Positions 18,035-26,958 are shown, counted from the first letter of the stretch. The stretch: DNA of 64,000 bases from Clostridiales bacterium (GCA_015655075.1 JAATFT010000049.1:62001-126000); one strand, 5' to 3'. A program made the numbers and translations. Notes: a model not told the origin generated them from the letters alone.

Positions 18035-19747
18035 ATGAGATATTTTCCAGAAAAGTTAACATGTACTTGGCTTAAAAACAGTTACAAAAGTGGAGAACTG
18101 ACACCGTATGAACTGGCGGAGGAGATTGTGAGACGGGCAGCGGATAAGGAAAGATACAATATCTGGATTGTAAAACCGACCGTGGAACTGATGAAAAAAT
18201 ACATTGACAGGTTACCGGAATACAGAGAGGAATATCCGTTATGGGGAATCCCGTTTGCCATTAAGGATAATATTGATTTGAAAGGAGTATCTACAACTGC
18301 AGCCTGTAAGGAATATAGGTACCTGCCTGAAGAGAGTGCCACAGTAGTGGAAAAATTAATTGCAGCAGGTGCGATACCGGTAGGAAAGACTAATCTGGAT
18401 CAGTTTGCAACCGGTCTGGTAGGAACCAGAAGCCCTTACGGTGAAGTCCCTAATTCATGGAATCCGGAATTAATCAGCGGCGGCTCCAGTTCCGGTTCTG
18501 CAGTTGCGGTAGCCCTTGGCATGGCAGCCTTTTCCCTTGGAACGGATACCGCCGGTTCCGGACGTATACCGGCGGCATTAAACGGTCTGGTAGGGTATAA
18601 ACCGTCACTTGGTGCGTGGTCTACAAAAGGAGTGGTTCCGGCCTGCGCAAGTCTTGACTGTGTAACGGTATTTGCAAACAATCTTATGGATGTCCAGAAG
18701 GTTAACCTGGCAGCCAGAGGAGAAGATAAGAGGTGCTGCTGGTCCCGCAGCTACGAGACACCCGGGTATAAATTACCGGGAAAAATATGTCTTGCAAAAA
18801 CCGGTGTACAGTTTTATGGAAATTATGCAAAGGAATATGAAGAAAAATGGAACCGGGCAGTAGAAAGAATCAAAGCCTGTGGAATCGAGGCAGAATATAT
18901 TGATTATTCCATGTTTTCTGAGGCCGCATCAATTTTATATGAGGGGCCATGGGTAGCGGAGAGATGGAAAGATTTGGGCGAGTTTGTCAAAGCCCATCCC
19001 GGCAGGACATTTCCGGTTACGGAGACAATCTTACGTGCCGGCGCTGATAAGGAGCATACGGCAGTTAAGGTGTTTGAAGCCATGCATAAGCTTCAGGCTT
19101 ACCGGGCAAAGGTTAAGCAGATATTAAAGGAGGCCGTATTAATCCTGCCTACTGCAGGAGGAACATTTACAAGGGAAGAAGTACGGGAGGATCCTATCGC
19201 AGCAAATAGTAAAATGGGGTTTTATACCAACCATTGCAATCTGCTTGATATGTGTGCAATCGCAGTGCCGGAAGACACTGCAGATAAAAAACTGCCCTTT
19301 GGCATTACGATTTTTGCACTGGCAGAAGCGGAGGGTCTCATACTTGGAATGGCGGAACAGTTTTTACAGACAGAAGCCGTTTCCATTGCGGTATGCGGAC
19401 TTCATAAGAAAGGATATCCCTTGGAAAGCCAGCTTACAGAACTGGGAGCAAGATATCTGGAATGCACAAAAACAGCTCCCGAATATGAACTATATGAGCT
19501 GAATACAATGCCGGTAAAACCGGGATTGGTTTATAACAAAGAAGCAGGAGCCGCCATTGAAGTAGATTTATACGAACTTCCTGTGTTTCAGTATGGAAAG
19601 TTCATGCGGCAGGTGAAACAGCCCCTTTGTATAGGAACGATAAAGCTTTGTGACGGCAGAAAGGTGCAGGGCTTCTTATGTGAAGCATATGCGGTAAAAG
19701 GTGCAAAAAATATAACAGAAGCCGGAACATATAAAATAGCGGAGTAG
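18035..19747 (+). CDS. atzF: Allophanate hydrolase (amidase family)
   Basis: It hydrolyses allophanate to ammonia and CO2, completing the ATP-dependent urea amidolyase route. The amidase-signature core shows Lys-77 (IPFAIKDN), the cis-Ser in GGSSSGS (149-155) and the nucleophile Ser-175 in GTDTAGSGRIPA. The C-terminal about 110 residues (YELNTMPVKPGLVY onward to GTYKIAE) match the small second domain of AtzF/DUR1,2-type enzymes. That domain distinguishes it from general amidases. It starts 16 bases after the carboxylase stop with AGGAG upstream, and the PII genes follow. Confidence 0.93.
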   Translation: MRYFPEKLTCTWLKNSYKSGELTPYELAEEIVRRAADKERYNIWIVKPTVELMKKYIDRLPEYREEYPLWGIPFAIKDNIDLKGVSTTAACKEYRYLPEESATVVEKLIAAGAIPVGKTNLDQFATGLVGTRSPYGEVPNSWNPELISGGSSSGSAVAVALGMAAFSLGTDTAGSGRIPAALNGLVGYKPSLGAWSTKGVVPACASLDCVTVFANNLMDVQKVNLAARGEDKRCCWSRSYETPGYKLPGKICLAKTGVQFYGNYAKEYEEKWNRAVERIKACGIEAEYIDYSMFSEAASILYEGPWVAERWKDLGEFVKAHPGRTFPVTETILRAGADKEHTAVKVFEAMHKLQAYRAKVKQILKEAVLILPTAGGTFTREEVREDPIAANSKMGFYTNHCNLLDMCAIAVPEDTADKKLPFGITIFALAEAEGLILGMAEQFLQTEAVSIAVCGLHKKGYPLESQLTELGARYLECTKTAPEYELYELNTMPVKPGLVYNKEAGAAIEVDLYELPVFQYGKFMRQVKQPLCIGTIKLCDGRKVQGFLCEAYAVKGAKNITEAGTYKIAE

Positions 19748-19766
19748 GAACAAGGAGGACGTAAGG

Positions 19767-20093
19767 ATGAAGATGATTAAGGCAATTGTAAGACCGGAAA
19801 AGACGGAGGAGGTTTTAGACGCCTTATTGCAGAACGGCTTTGGGGCGGTAACAAAGATGAGCATATTAGGAAGAGGAAAACAGAAAGGTTTAAAGGTAGG
19901 AGATATATACTATGACGAAATTCCTAAGGAAATGATTATGCTGGTTATCCGGGATGAGGACGAAGACAAAGCGGTTAAAATTATTGTTGATTCTGCAAAG
20001 GCTGATAAGAAAGGTACTTACGGAGACGGAAAGATTTTTATCAGTGATGTTGACAGGGCGGTTACAATCAGCAGCGGAAAGGACGAGCTGTAA
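19767..20093 (+). CDS. PII signal protein, NifI1-type
   Basis: This 108-aa PII-fold protein would sense 2-oxoglutarate, ATP and ADP. It begins MKMIKAIVRPEKTEEVLDAL and has the GRGKQKGLKVGDIYYDEIPKEMIMLVI segment, typical of the NifI1 branch: the T-loop is short, and the uridylylated-Tyr segment of GlnB/GlnK is missing. In methanogens and some Clostridia, NifI1 and NifI2 form a complex that inhibits nitrogenase. Here no nif gene is present; it sits between allophanate hydrolase and an ABC transporter. The ribosome site is AAGGAGGA. The target is inferred to be the carboxylase or the transporter. Confidence 0.85.
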   Translation: MKMIKAIVRPEKTEEVLDALLQNGFGAVTKMSILGRGKQKGLKVGDIYYDEIPKEMIMLVIRDEDEDKAVKIIVDSAKADKKGTYGDGKIFISDVDRAVTISSGKDEL

Positions 20094-20108
20094 GAGGGAG
20101 GTGCACAC

Positions 20109-20450
20109 ATGAAAGAAGCTATGATTATAATAAGGCCCAAAATGTACTTTCCGACCAAGGAAGCGCTGGATAAGGCAGGATTTCATTCCATGTCTGTCAG
20201 TGAAGTTATTGGCCGCGGCAAAAGTCCGGTACAGTATGACGGAGATGAAGAGGGTACCGTCAGGCACAGATTGTTTGCAAAGAGACTGATTAATATGTAC
20301 ATTCGTGACGAAGATGTGCAAAGACTCATTGATACGGTGGTTGAGGTAAATCAAACCAATCATGCGGGCGACGGAAAAATATTTATAATGCCGGTAAAAG
20401 ATGCGGTACGTACCCGTACAGGAGAAAGAGGAATTGAAGCAATTATGTAG
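20109..20450 (+). CDS. PII signal protein, NifI2-type
   Basis: This 113-aa partner of the preceding gene starts MKEAMIIIRPKMY and has GRGKSPVQYDGD, followed by a longer, charged T-loop region and the PII C-terminal signature GDGKIFIMPVKDAVRTRTGERG. The T-loop and the terminal RTRTGERG are like NifI2. Paired NifI1/NifI2 genes normally lie between nifH and nifD. This pair is inside a urea-degradation operon, 15 bases apart, with a strong GGGAGGTG site. That setting suggests that the complex reports nitrogen status to urea use. Confidence 0.85.
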   Translation: MKEAMIIIRPKMYFPTKEALDKAGFHSMSVSEVIGRGKSPVQYDGDEEGTVRHRLFAKRLINMYIRDEDVQRLIDTVVEVNQTNHAGDGKIFIMPVKDAVRTRTGERGIEAIM

Positions 20451-20479
20451 GCAGATTAAAAGAGAGGACGGTATCTGAT

Positions 20480-21577
20480 ATGAAAAATCTAAAAAGAATT
20501 AACAGCTTATTTCTGGCAGTCATTTTGACAGTTGGAATGCTATCCGGGTGCGGAAGCAGCAATTCCGAAAACAGTAATTTAGAAAACAGTAACTCCGAAA
20601 GCAGCGGTGCGGATACAAAAGAAAGTGCTTCTGCTTCAGGTGGGAGCAGTACCGCCAAAGGTACCAAAGATAATCCATTTATCTTAGGTGTCAGTCCCAT
20701 GAGTGGATGGTATGCGTGGTATGGCATTAATGGAACGGGAATTTTTGAAGACAACGGTGTATATGTAGACATATCCTTCTTTCCGGTATACAGTGATTCT
20801 TTGACAGCATTCTATTCCGGACAGGTAGATGGAATCTGCATTGCAGGTTCTGATGCAATTGCACCCCTAAACGAGGGTGTTGAGTTTAAGATTGTACTTG
20901 TAAATGATAATTCCTACGGAGCGGACGGACTTGTTGTACAGAATGGAATTTCCTCTGTTAAAGACTTAAAGGGCAAGACAGTGACTACCGAAATAGGTAC
21001 GCTGGAGCATATGTTCCTGTTGAAAATCTTAAAAGAAAACGGGATGACAATTGATGACATTAACTTTACCAATATGACCATTAATGATGCAGGTCCGGCC
21101 TTTATCGCAGGCAGTGTAGATGCGGCAGTTCTCTGGGAGCCTACACTTTCTACGGCAATTGATGCCGGCGGAACACTGTTATATAGTACAAAGGAAGAAC
21201 CTGGCCTGATTCCGGACACACTTGCGGTAAGACAGGAGGTATTGGACAGCAGTTCTGATGCGGTGCAGAAGATTGTTAATTCCTGGTTTGCCGGAGTGGA
21301 AAAACTAAAGGTAAAGGATAAGGAATTTATCGGTGCAATTTGTACAGGCGCCGAACTGGAATATGATGATTACATGGTAATGTTAGACGGTGTTACAATC
21401 TTTGATAAGGCAATGAATGAAGAAACATTTAAGACAGGGGAGGATTATGCTTACTTAAACTATACATTACAGAAATCAGCAGAATTTCTGCTTGAAACCA
21501 ATATGATTACAGAATTGCCGGAGGATGTAAGCAGTATACTGGATGACACTTATATTAAGGGGCAAAATAATGATTAA
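20480..21577 (+). CDS. ABC transporter substrate-binding lipoprotein (NitT/TauT/SsuA type)
   Basis: This is an extracellular binding protein anchored by lipid: a signal peptide with lipobox MLSGCGSS (Cys near 23) and a low-complexity Ser/Asn linker, then a periplasmic-binding fold of the SsuA/TauA/THI5 class (YNGTGIFEDNGV-like opening, FYSGQVDGICIAGSD, VDAAVLWEPTLSTAI). Family members bind taurine, sulfonates, nitrate, pyrimidines or related small compounds. The operon context suggests urea, guanidine, biuret, an allantoin product or another amide. The specificity cannot be read from sequence. Confidence 0.85.
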   Translation: MKNLKRINSLFLAVILTVGMLSGCGSSNSENSNLENSNSESSGADTKESASASGGSSTAKGTKDNPFILGVSPMSGWYAWYGINGTGIFEDNGVYVDISFFPVYSDSLTAFYSGQVDGICIAGSDAIAPLNEGVEFKIVLVNDNSYGADGLVVQNGISSVKDLKGKTVTTEIGTLEHMFLLKILKENGMTIDDINFTNMTINDAGPAFIAGSVDAAVLWEPTLSTAIDAGGTLLYSTKEEPGLIPDTLAVRQEVLDSSSDAVQKIVNSWFAGVEKLKVKDKEFIGAICTGAELEYDDYMVMLDGVTIFDKAMNEETFKTGEDYAYLNYTLQKSAEFLLETNMITELPEDVSSILDDTYIKGQNND

Positions 21578-22358
21578 GATTAAGATAAGAAAAGAAATCA
21601 GTAAAAGGAAATATATTCTGTTTGCCGTCCTGTCTTTTCTTGCGTTATTGGTTGCCTGGCTCCTTGCCAGCGGAAGCGGTGCAATTAAGGAAATTTTCCT
21701 GCCAAGGCCGGGAAGTGTGGTAACTTACTATTTGGAATCCATAAAAGACGGGTCCTTATGGATTAATGCAAAAATCAGTATTTACCGAATCACGCTGGGA
21801 TTTGTATATGCGGTTATTCTTGGTATCCCAATTGGTATTATGGTTGGAACCTTTAAGAAATGGGAAGCGGTAATCCGTCCGTTGTGTGAGTTTATTCGGT
21901 ATATGCCGGTACCTGCGTTTGTTCCGCTTATCATGGTATGGGTAGGTATTGATGAAAGCGCAAAAATTACGGTCATCTTCATCGGAACCTTTTTTCAGCT
22001 GGTACTCATGGTTGCAGATGATGCAAGGTCCGTACCGGATGATTTGATTAGTGCAGGATATACATTGGGTTCGGGGACGGGAAACACAATTTTTAAGATA
22101 ATAATTCCGGCAATGATGCCGCGGTTAATGGAAACACTTCGAATGATGATCGGATGGGCCTGGACCTATCTGGTAAGTGCCGAGCTGGTAGCAGCAAATA
22201 CCGGCCTTGGTTATACCATCTTAAAATCACAGCGTTTCCTGAAAACAGATGCAATTTTCGGAGGAATACTGCTGATTGGACTTTTGGGATTAATTACCGA
22301 CCGTATTTTTGCATTCCTGAACAAGAAATTATTCTCCTGGGCAGAGGGAGGAAGATAA
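21570..22358 (+). CDS. ABC transporter permease (SsuC/TauC type)
   Basis: The 262-aa membrane protein has about six hydrophobic segments and the inner-membrane component motif (EAARTLG-like: LISAGYTLGSGTGNTIFKIIIPAMMPRLMETLR). The start at 21570 (MIKIKIR) overlaps the end of the preceding gene by eight bases and has AAGGGG upstream, so translation is coupled. The earlier in-frame ATG at 21543 is inside the binding-protein gene. It works with the binding protein and the ATPase that flank it. Confidence 0.9.
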   Translation: MIKIKIRKEISKRKYILFAVLSFLALLVAWLLASGSGAIKEIFLPRPGSVVTYYLESIKDGSLWINAKISIYRITLGFVYAVILGIPIGIMVGTFKKWEAVIRPLCEFIRYMPVPAFVPLIMVWVGIDESAKITVIFIGTFFQLVLMVADDARSVPDDLISAGYTLGSGTGNTIFKIIIPAMMPRLMETLRMMIGWAWTYLVSAELVAANTGLGYTILKSQRFLKTDAIFGGILLIGLLGLITDRIFAFLNKKLFSWAEGGR

Positions 22359-22359
22359 A

Positions 22360-23190
22360 ATGGGTTTATTGAAACGAAAGAAAACTGATTTTTCTGTCAG
22401 GGAAGAACATATAGAAGCAAATCTAGCGAATAGTATTGTCTATGTAAGAAATTTGCAGAAGGTCTATTCCTCTGCCAAGGGTAGTGTGACGGCGGTGAAG
22501 GATATCAATATAAATGTATTGGAAAACGAATTTGTGTCTATTGTAGGGCCATCCGGATGCGGTAAATCCACACTGCTTCGTATGATAGCCGGACTGGAAA
22601 CGGCAACGGACGGACAGATAGTCATCCGGGACCGTAATATTATTGGACCTGGAGCAGACAGAGGAATGGTATTTCAGTCTTATACCCTGTTCCCTTGGAT
22701 GACAGTAGGCAATAACATTAAATTTGGTTTTAAGCTTCGAAAGATGCCAAAGGAACAACAGGAAGAAATCGTGAACCGTTATCTGAAAATAATCAAGCTT
22801 GAAAAATTTAAGAACAGTTTTCCCCGTGAATTGTCCGGCGGTATGAAGCAGAGGGTGGCAATTGCACGTGCGCTTGCCGACAGTCCGGAAGTATTGCTGA
22901 TGGACGAACCCTTTAGTGCACTAGATCCGAAAACCAGGGAAGACATGCAGCTTTTGATGCGTCAAATTTGGCAGGAAGAGAAACCAACCGTAATTTTTGT
23001 TACTCATGATATTGAAGAAGCCGTATTCTTATCCGGTAAGATTTATGTGCTGACTTCAAGACCGGGTATTGTTAAGGAGGAAATTCCAATCCTGTTGCCA
23101 TATAACAGAGACTTATCCTTAAAAGATACAGAGGAATTTGTCAAATTAAGAAAACAGGTAAATGCTTTCATTGAACATGGAGAAATTTGA
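22360..23190 (+). CDS. ABC transporter ATP-binding protein (SsuB/TauB type)
   Basis: It powers the import system above. It has Walker A GPSGCGKST, a Q-loop in MVFQSYTLFPWMTV, the signature LSGGMKQR, Walker B VLLMDEPFSALD and the H-switch VTHDIEEA. Its 276 aa include a short N-terminal extension of about 25 residues before the first strand. It starts one base after the permease stop with GGGAGGA upstream, and is the last gene of the operon. A hairpin terminator follows. Confidence 0.93.
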   Translation: MGLLKRKKTDFSVREEHIEANLANSIVYVRNLQKVYSSAKGSVTAVKDININVLENEFVSIVGPSGCGKSTLLRMIAGLETATDGQIVIRDRNIIGPGADRGMVFQSYTLFPWMTVGNNIKFGFKLRKMPKEQQEEIVNRYLKIIKLEKFKNSFPRELSGGMKQRVAIARALADSPEVLLMDEPFSALDPKTREDMQLLMRQIWQEEKPTVIFVTHDIEEAVFLSGKIYVLTSRPGIVKEEIPILLPYNRDLSLKDTEEFVKLRKQVNAFIEHGEI

Positions 23191-23207
23191 ACATGTTACA
23201 GTACGGT

Positions 23208-23243
23208 AAAGCTGCTGCAAAGAAATCTGCGGCAGCTTTTTGC
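23208..23243 (+). terminator. Terminator of the urea/PII/ABC operon
   Basis: AAAGCTGC (23208-23215) pairs with GCAGCTTT (23232-23239), followed by TTTGCTG. An ORF that runs across it on the same strand (23187-23378) is therefore unlikely. Confidence 0.65.
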
Positions 23244-23479
23244 TGTAGTTTAAAGATCAGGTCCGAATCATATAAATCAGAAGCCTTATCCAGTGTTTTA
23301 GAGATCAGGAATATTTACTTGGTGATAAGTCAGGTTTATTCCATAGAGTATGATTGCCTATTTTATACATTTTTTTAAAATTTTATCTATAAATTCAAGC
23401 ATAGTGTATGGTCAATCACCGCAAAGTATGGTAAACTAATCACCAGATGATTTTTTCGGTGATTTTTATCCTTTCTAAG

Positions 23480-23632
23480 GCGTGTCTGAAAGCTGCTTGC
23501 GCTGGGTGTTCCACTTTGTGGGAGACAAGGAGCGATTTTGGGAGCGTAGTGGTTCTGCGTTTCAAAATTGCGACTCAGTATACCGCAAAGCGGAGCGGTC
23601 AGATAGGATGCCTAAAATAGCTTGAAAGGTTT
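23480..23632 (-). mobile_element. MITE-A family, reverse and diverged copy
   Basis: In reverse orientation it shares long runs with the three forward copies: the CACTTTGTGGGAGACAAGGAG region, GGGAGCGTAGTGG, and TATACCGCAAAGCGGAGCGGTCAG. The right end is too diverged to place exactly. It has no coding potential. With the terminator it accounts for most of the 476-base gap before the next gene. Confidence 0.6.
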
Positions 23633-23666
23633 TTATAAATACTTTTGACTGTCCAAGAGGAGGTAT

Positions 23667-24539
23667 ATGGGAAAATTTATTAAGTTTTTATTTTCGTTAA
23701 TTTTATTGGCGGTTATTCTTTATACTGTCAATGACAGATATAATCTGGCGGCTTGGTTTTTGGCTTCCGGGAATGCCAGCCAGGCCGGGAATGAGCAAAC
23801 CTTTGTAAATGAAACCCGGACGGCCATGCTTGACGGCGTAAAAGAAATTGAGCTTAAATATGTGGGTAAAGTTGAGAATATGGAGTGGTTTACGGAAGAT
23901 GCCATCGATATGGTTTATAATATGGATGATGCCGCCACTTCCAGTGATTATGATTATTTACAGTATAAGACCAACAGAGTTTATGCCCATATCAAGGGCT
24001 TTGGCAATGCCCTGACCGTAACCTATGAGTTTGAATATAATGAAACCGAAAAAGAAACGGCCAAGGTGGATGAAACAATAAAATCCCTGTTTGGCAAATG
24101 GAAAATAGATAAACTTTCGGATTATGATAAAATAAAGAAAATCCATGATTTTATCATTAAGAATGCGTCTTATGATACCTATACCCAACAATATTCCGCC
24201 TATGATAATTTAATAAACAAGAGTTCCACCTGTCAGGGGTACATGAGCCTTGCCTATAAAATGTTTACCGAAGCAGGTATCCCCTGCCGGATTATTACCG
24301 GTACGGGAAATGGGGAAAGCCATGGATGGAATATCGTGAAACTAAACGGTAAATGGTTTAACATAGACTGTACCTGGGATGATCCCTTAACCACAAGCGG
24401 CGAAAATATTGCCACTTATGATTATTTCTTAAAATCAGATAAAGATTTTAAGGATCATAGCAGGGATGAGGAATTTAACAATGAAGAGTTTTATGGTAAT
24501 TATATAATGAGTAAGATGTCTTATAAGATATCCTATTAA
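23667..24539 (+). CDS. Membrane-anchored/secreted transglutaminase-like protein
   Basis: This is a 290-aa protein with an N-terminal hydrophobic segment (about 5-20, signal peptide or anchor) and a transglutaminase-like core: Cys in SSTCQGYMSLAYKM, His in GESHGWNIVKLNGKWFNID and Asp in DCTWDDP. All three catalytic residues are present. The bacterial members of this superfamily are mostly proteases or peptide-modifying enzymes at the cell surface; the exact role is unknown. GAGGAGGT gives a strong start. It stands alone between the urea operon and a convergent pair of minus-strand genes. Confidence 0.8.
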   Translation: MGKFIKFLFSLILLAVILYTVNDRYNLAAWFLASGNASQAGNEQTFVNETRTAMLDGVKEIELKYVGKVENMEWFTEDAIDMVYNMDDAATSSDYDYLQYKTNRVYAHIKGFGNALTVTYEFEYNETEKETAKVDETIKSLFGKWKIDKLSDYDKIKKIHDFIIKNASYDTYTQQYSAYDNLINKSSTCQGYMSLAYKMFTEAGIPCRIITGTGNGESHGWNIVKLNGKWFNIDCTWDDPLTTSGENIATYDYFLKSDKDFKDHSRDEEFNNEEFYGNYIMSKMSYKISY

Positions 24540-24602
24540 GAAAGTAGTGTCAAGTACGGCACCTCTGTTTTATTGTAACCCTTTTATTTCCAACATAAAG
24601 CT

Positions 24603-24636
24603 GCCACCTGAGTAATCAAATTTATACTCAGATGGC
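24603..24636. terminator. Hairpin between convergent genes
   Basis: GCCACCTGAGTA and TACTCAGATGGC form a 12-bp stem with one mismatch and a 10-base loop, in the gap between the transglutaminase-like gene and the convergent unknown gene. There is no strong U-run. It may be a bidirectional terminator. Confidence 0.4.
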
Positions 24637-24732
24637 GATTCTTGACTTATGGTCTATTATTCCCTGCCACTTAAATTTATATATAATAAAAAACAAATCA
24701 GTGTTCTGCCATTTATGGAAAGCCCCGGCTTT

Positions 24733-25749
24733 TTAAACCACCGCTTTCATAAGTTCAGTCCAATAATCATTTATATTGCTAAATACATGTTCTGCATGTT
24801 TATTAATATGTTCCTTCACTGCTTCATTATCACTTCCATTTGTTACAAATTTCAGAAATTTATCTTTTATTTGCTGCATAATATTACTTTGATTTTCTTG
24901 GTTCATTTGAGCAAACAAAGAAGCAATTTCAGAATTATTACTTTTGGAATCTTCCGCAGAATGCGTAATTCCCCCAAGAATATCTCTTATTGCTAACTCT
25001 TTTGCCGCTTGCTCACTTCTTTGGTTCTCCGCTGACCTTTTCTTTTCCAATTTTTCTTTTACACCCTCCGGCAATCTACTGCGTCCTACATTAAATTTCT
25101 CTTCAATTGACATATATCCATCATTAAGTAGATCAGAATTGTGACTATAATATTTATCTATTAATTCATTAAAACCTGCCCTGTCCGTTTCATCTACCAG
25201 ATTCTCTGAGAAATATTTCAGTGCTGCCGTGGAACTTTCTAATTCTAAATTAGCTTCCCCCGAATCCAATTGTTTGCCATGAAATTCATCATACAAATCA
25301 ATTCCCGCGTTATGTTCCCAACTAAAAACATCGTCCATTCCATCTGTGACCTGCATAAGTAATTGTTCTGTATTTTTTACCTCTTCATCTGACATATTAT
25401 CATAAAATCCATTTTTATATAAATATTCGCTAAATATGAGCCATTGATCAGTTCCTTTCACCGCAAACTCATCAGTACTCCCATTTTCTATCTGTGCTGC
25501 GGCATTTTTTTGATATAATTCTTCTACATCCTTTTGCAGTTTATCTGCTCCTTCTTTACTCAATAATAGTCGCTTCGATTCCTCTGACAGGGAAACGGAT
25601 ACCGCAGGGTTATCCGCTATACCCCTTTTTTCAATTTCCTCTGTGATTCTTCCGTTCATATTATTTTTATTATTGAATTGAAAAGTATTCTGATTGATAA
25701 CACGTTGTTGATATGCTCCCATAAAATAGCTATCTGTGTTAATATCCAT
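24733..25749 (-). CDS. Unrecognised protein, 338 aa
   Basis: I do not recognise the family. The start at 25749 (MDINTDSYF) has AAGGAG nine bases upstream; the 21 codons before it have no start signal. There is no signal peptide and no obvious membrane segment. The N-terminus is Asn/Gln-rich, a SVSLSEESKRLL segment follows (seen in several clostridial proteins of unknown role), and the rest is mostly charged helix (KLEKKRSAENQRSEQAAKE looks coiled coil) with an acidic middle. It is the second gene after a secreted protein on the same strand, 69 bases away, so the two are probably one operon. Base composition is more AT-rich than the neighbouring core genes. Confidence 0.65.
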   Translation of the reverse strand: MDINTDSYFMGAYQQRVINQNTFQFNNKNNMNGRITEEIEKRGIADNPAVSVSLSEESKRLLLSKEGADKLQKDVEELYQKNAAAQIENGSTDEFAVKGTDQWLIFSEYLYKNGFYDNMSDEEVKNTEQLLMQVTDGMDDVFSWEHNAGIDLYDEFHGKQLDSGEANLELESSTAALKYFSENLVDETDRAGFNELIDKYYSHNSDLLNDGYMSIEEKFNVGRSRLPEGVKEKLEKKRSAENQRSEQAAKELAIRDILGGITHSAEDSKSNNSEIASLFAQMNQENQSNIMQQIKDKFLKFVTNGSDNEAVKEHINKHAEHVFSNINDYWTELMKAVV

Positions 25750-25818
25750 ATCTTTAGTCTCCTTGTTGGCCTGCTGACAGCAAAACCCATTTCTGCAAGC
25801 AGGCCGTTTCATTATTTA

Positions 25819-26958
25819 TTAATTCGTCAATTCTGTTATAATAGGCAAATTTTCAATACCACTGCCATAATAAAAGTTCAGAACACTATAAAAATCAATT
25901 GGTTTTCCTGTATTCAAATCATAAACAAGGATATGCTCTCCGTATTGATAATCATCTGCTTCTAATCTTCTTGGTGTTGTTTTTCCGAGAATATCGACAA
26001 AAGAGGAATAGTAATAATGAGGAACGGATTGAAATTGTGATTCAAAATATGTATATAATGTATCCTCATCTAAGTATATCAACATTACATTATCCGATGA
26101 TGCATAGGAAGACGAGTATGAATATGGTCCAGAGACAGCTTTTATTTTTACATAACTGATACTTTGTGTTCTCTGATTATAATTTCCGTCATATGAAAAA
26201 TAATAATTTCTCTCCCAGTCAAGGTATTCAGTAGATGCTGTAGAACTTGTATTATAGACAAAAGTTCCATTTGCATATACATCATTATTACTATATTGTA
26301 AAACAAATTGCTGCAGGGAAGTAGTTAGCTTTATTATGCTTGAGTAACTTCCTGCCGGGTTTGTTGCATTTAACTGTAAGGAATAGGATTCCCCTAAAGT
26401 ACTGTCAGAAGCTACTGCAAAGGCATAGTCTCCTTCAGGTAAACCATTTAACGCAATCAAATTACCGGAATAGTTCCCAATATTTGTTGGAGTTGCTGTT
26501 CCTGTTTCATAATCAATCATGTACAATACTGTCCAATAATCTGCATTATCTGAAATTAATCGTGCTATCATAAACGTATCTTTTGTCACAGTAAAAAAAT
26601 AGAAATCTACATCATTACTTTCTGTTAAGCTGCCGCTAATAACTGTTCTGGGGTTGTCTGACAACAGGCTTGAAGACATTTGTCTTAATTGCGCTGATAT
26701 ATCTTTTACATTTTTATTGGTATCCACAATCATATGTGTTTCTGCAGATATATCGTTAATTTGTATACCACTTTCCTCATCCAAATTTGCTTGTGCTGAT
26801 ACTAATTCCTCAGTCTGATTATTTGTGATATCTTGTGTCTTAATAAAGTTTTCACTACTGTCATTATCAGGAATTTCAGACGCAAAAGCTGAAAATGAAC
26901 CGCATATTAGGCTCAATGCCGCAGCAAATACCATAATACACTTAAATTTTTTTGACAT
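25819..26958 (-). CDS. Secreted protein with pre-peptidase C-terminal-like domain
   Basis: The 379-aa protein has a clear signal peptide (MSKKFKCIMVFAAALSLICG, cleavage near AFA-SE). Residues about 98-195 read as a bacterial pre-peptidase C-terminal (PPC-like) beta-sandwich: SGSLTESNDVDFYFFTVTKDT, LNGLPEGDYAFAVAS, GESYSLQLNATNP. The rest, rich in Tyr and Ser, is not recognised; no protease motif is visible. The protein is probably exported and non-catalytic, or a binding protein. The unknown gene that follows on the same strand may be functionally linked. Confidence 0.75.
   Translation of the reverse strand: MSKKFKCIMVFAAALSLICGSFSAFASEIPDNDSSENFIKTQDITNNQTEELVSAQANLDEESGIQINDISAETHMIVDTNKNVKDISAQLRQMSSSLLSDNPRTVISGSLTESNDVDFYFFTVTKDTFMIARLISDNADYWTVLYMIDYETGTATPTNIGNYSGNLIALNGLPEGDYAFAVASDSTLGESYSLQLNATNPAGSYSSIIKLTTSLQQFVLQYSNNDVYANGTFVYNTSSTASTEYLDWERNYYFSYDGNYNQRTQSISYVKIKAVSGPYSYSSSYASSDNVMLIYLDEDTLYTYFESQFQSVPHYYYSSFVDILGKTTPRRLEADDYQYGEHILVYDLNTGKPIDFYSVLNFYYGSGIENLPIITELTN

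Noticed and set aside
19767-20450. Part of a nitrogen-fixation (nif) cluster
   Set aside because: No nifH, D, K, E, N or B gene is present in the window; the neighbours are urea and transport genes.
23187-23378. 63-aa ORF after the ABC ATPase
   Set aside because: It overlaps the ATPase stop, runs through a terminator hairpin, and has no ribosome site.
24540-24732. Small RNA gene between convergent genes
   Set aside because: Only a 12-bp hairpin without promoter or U-run is visible; more likely a transcript end.
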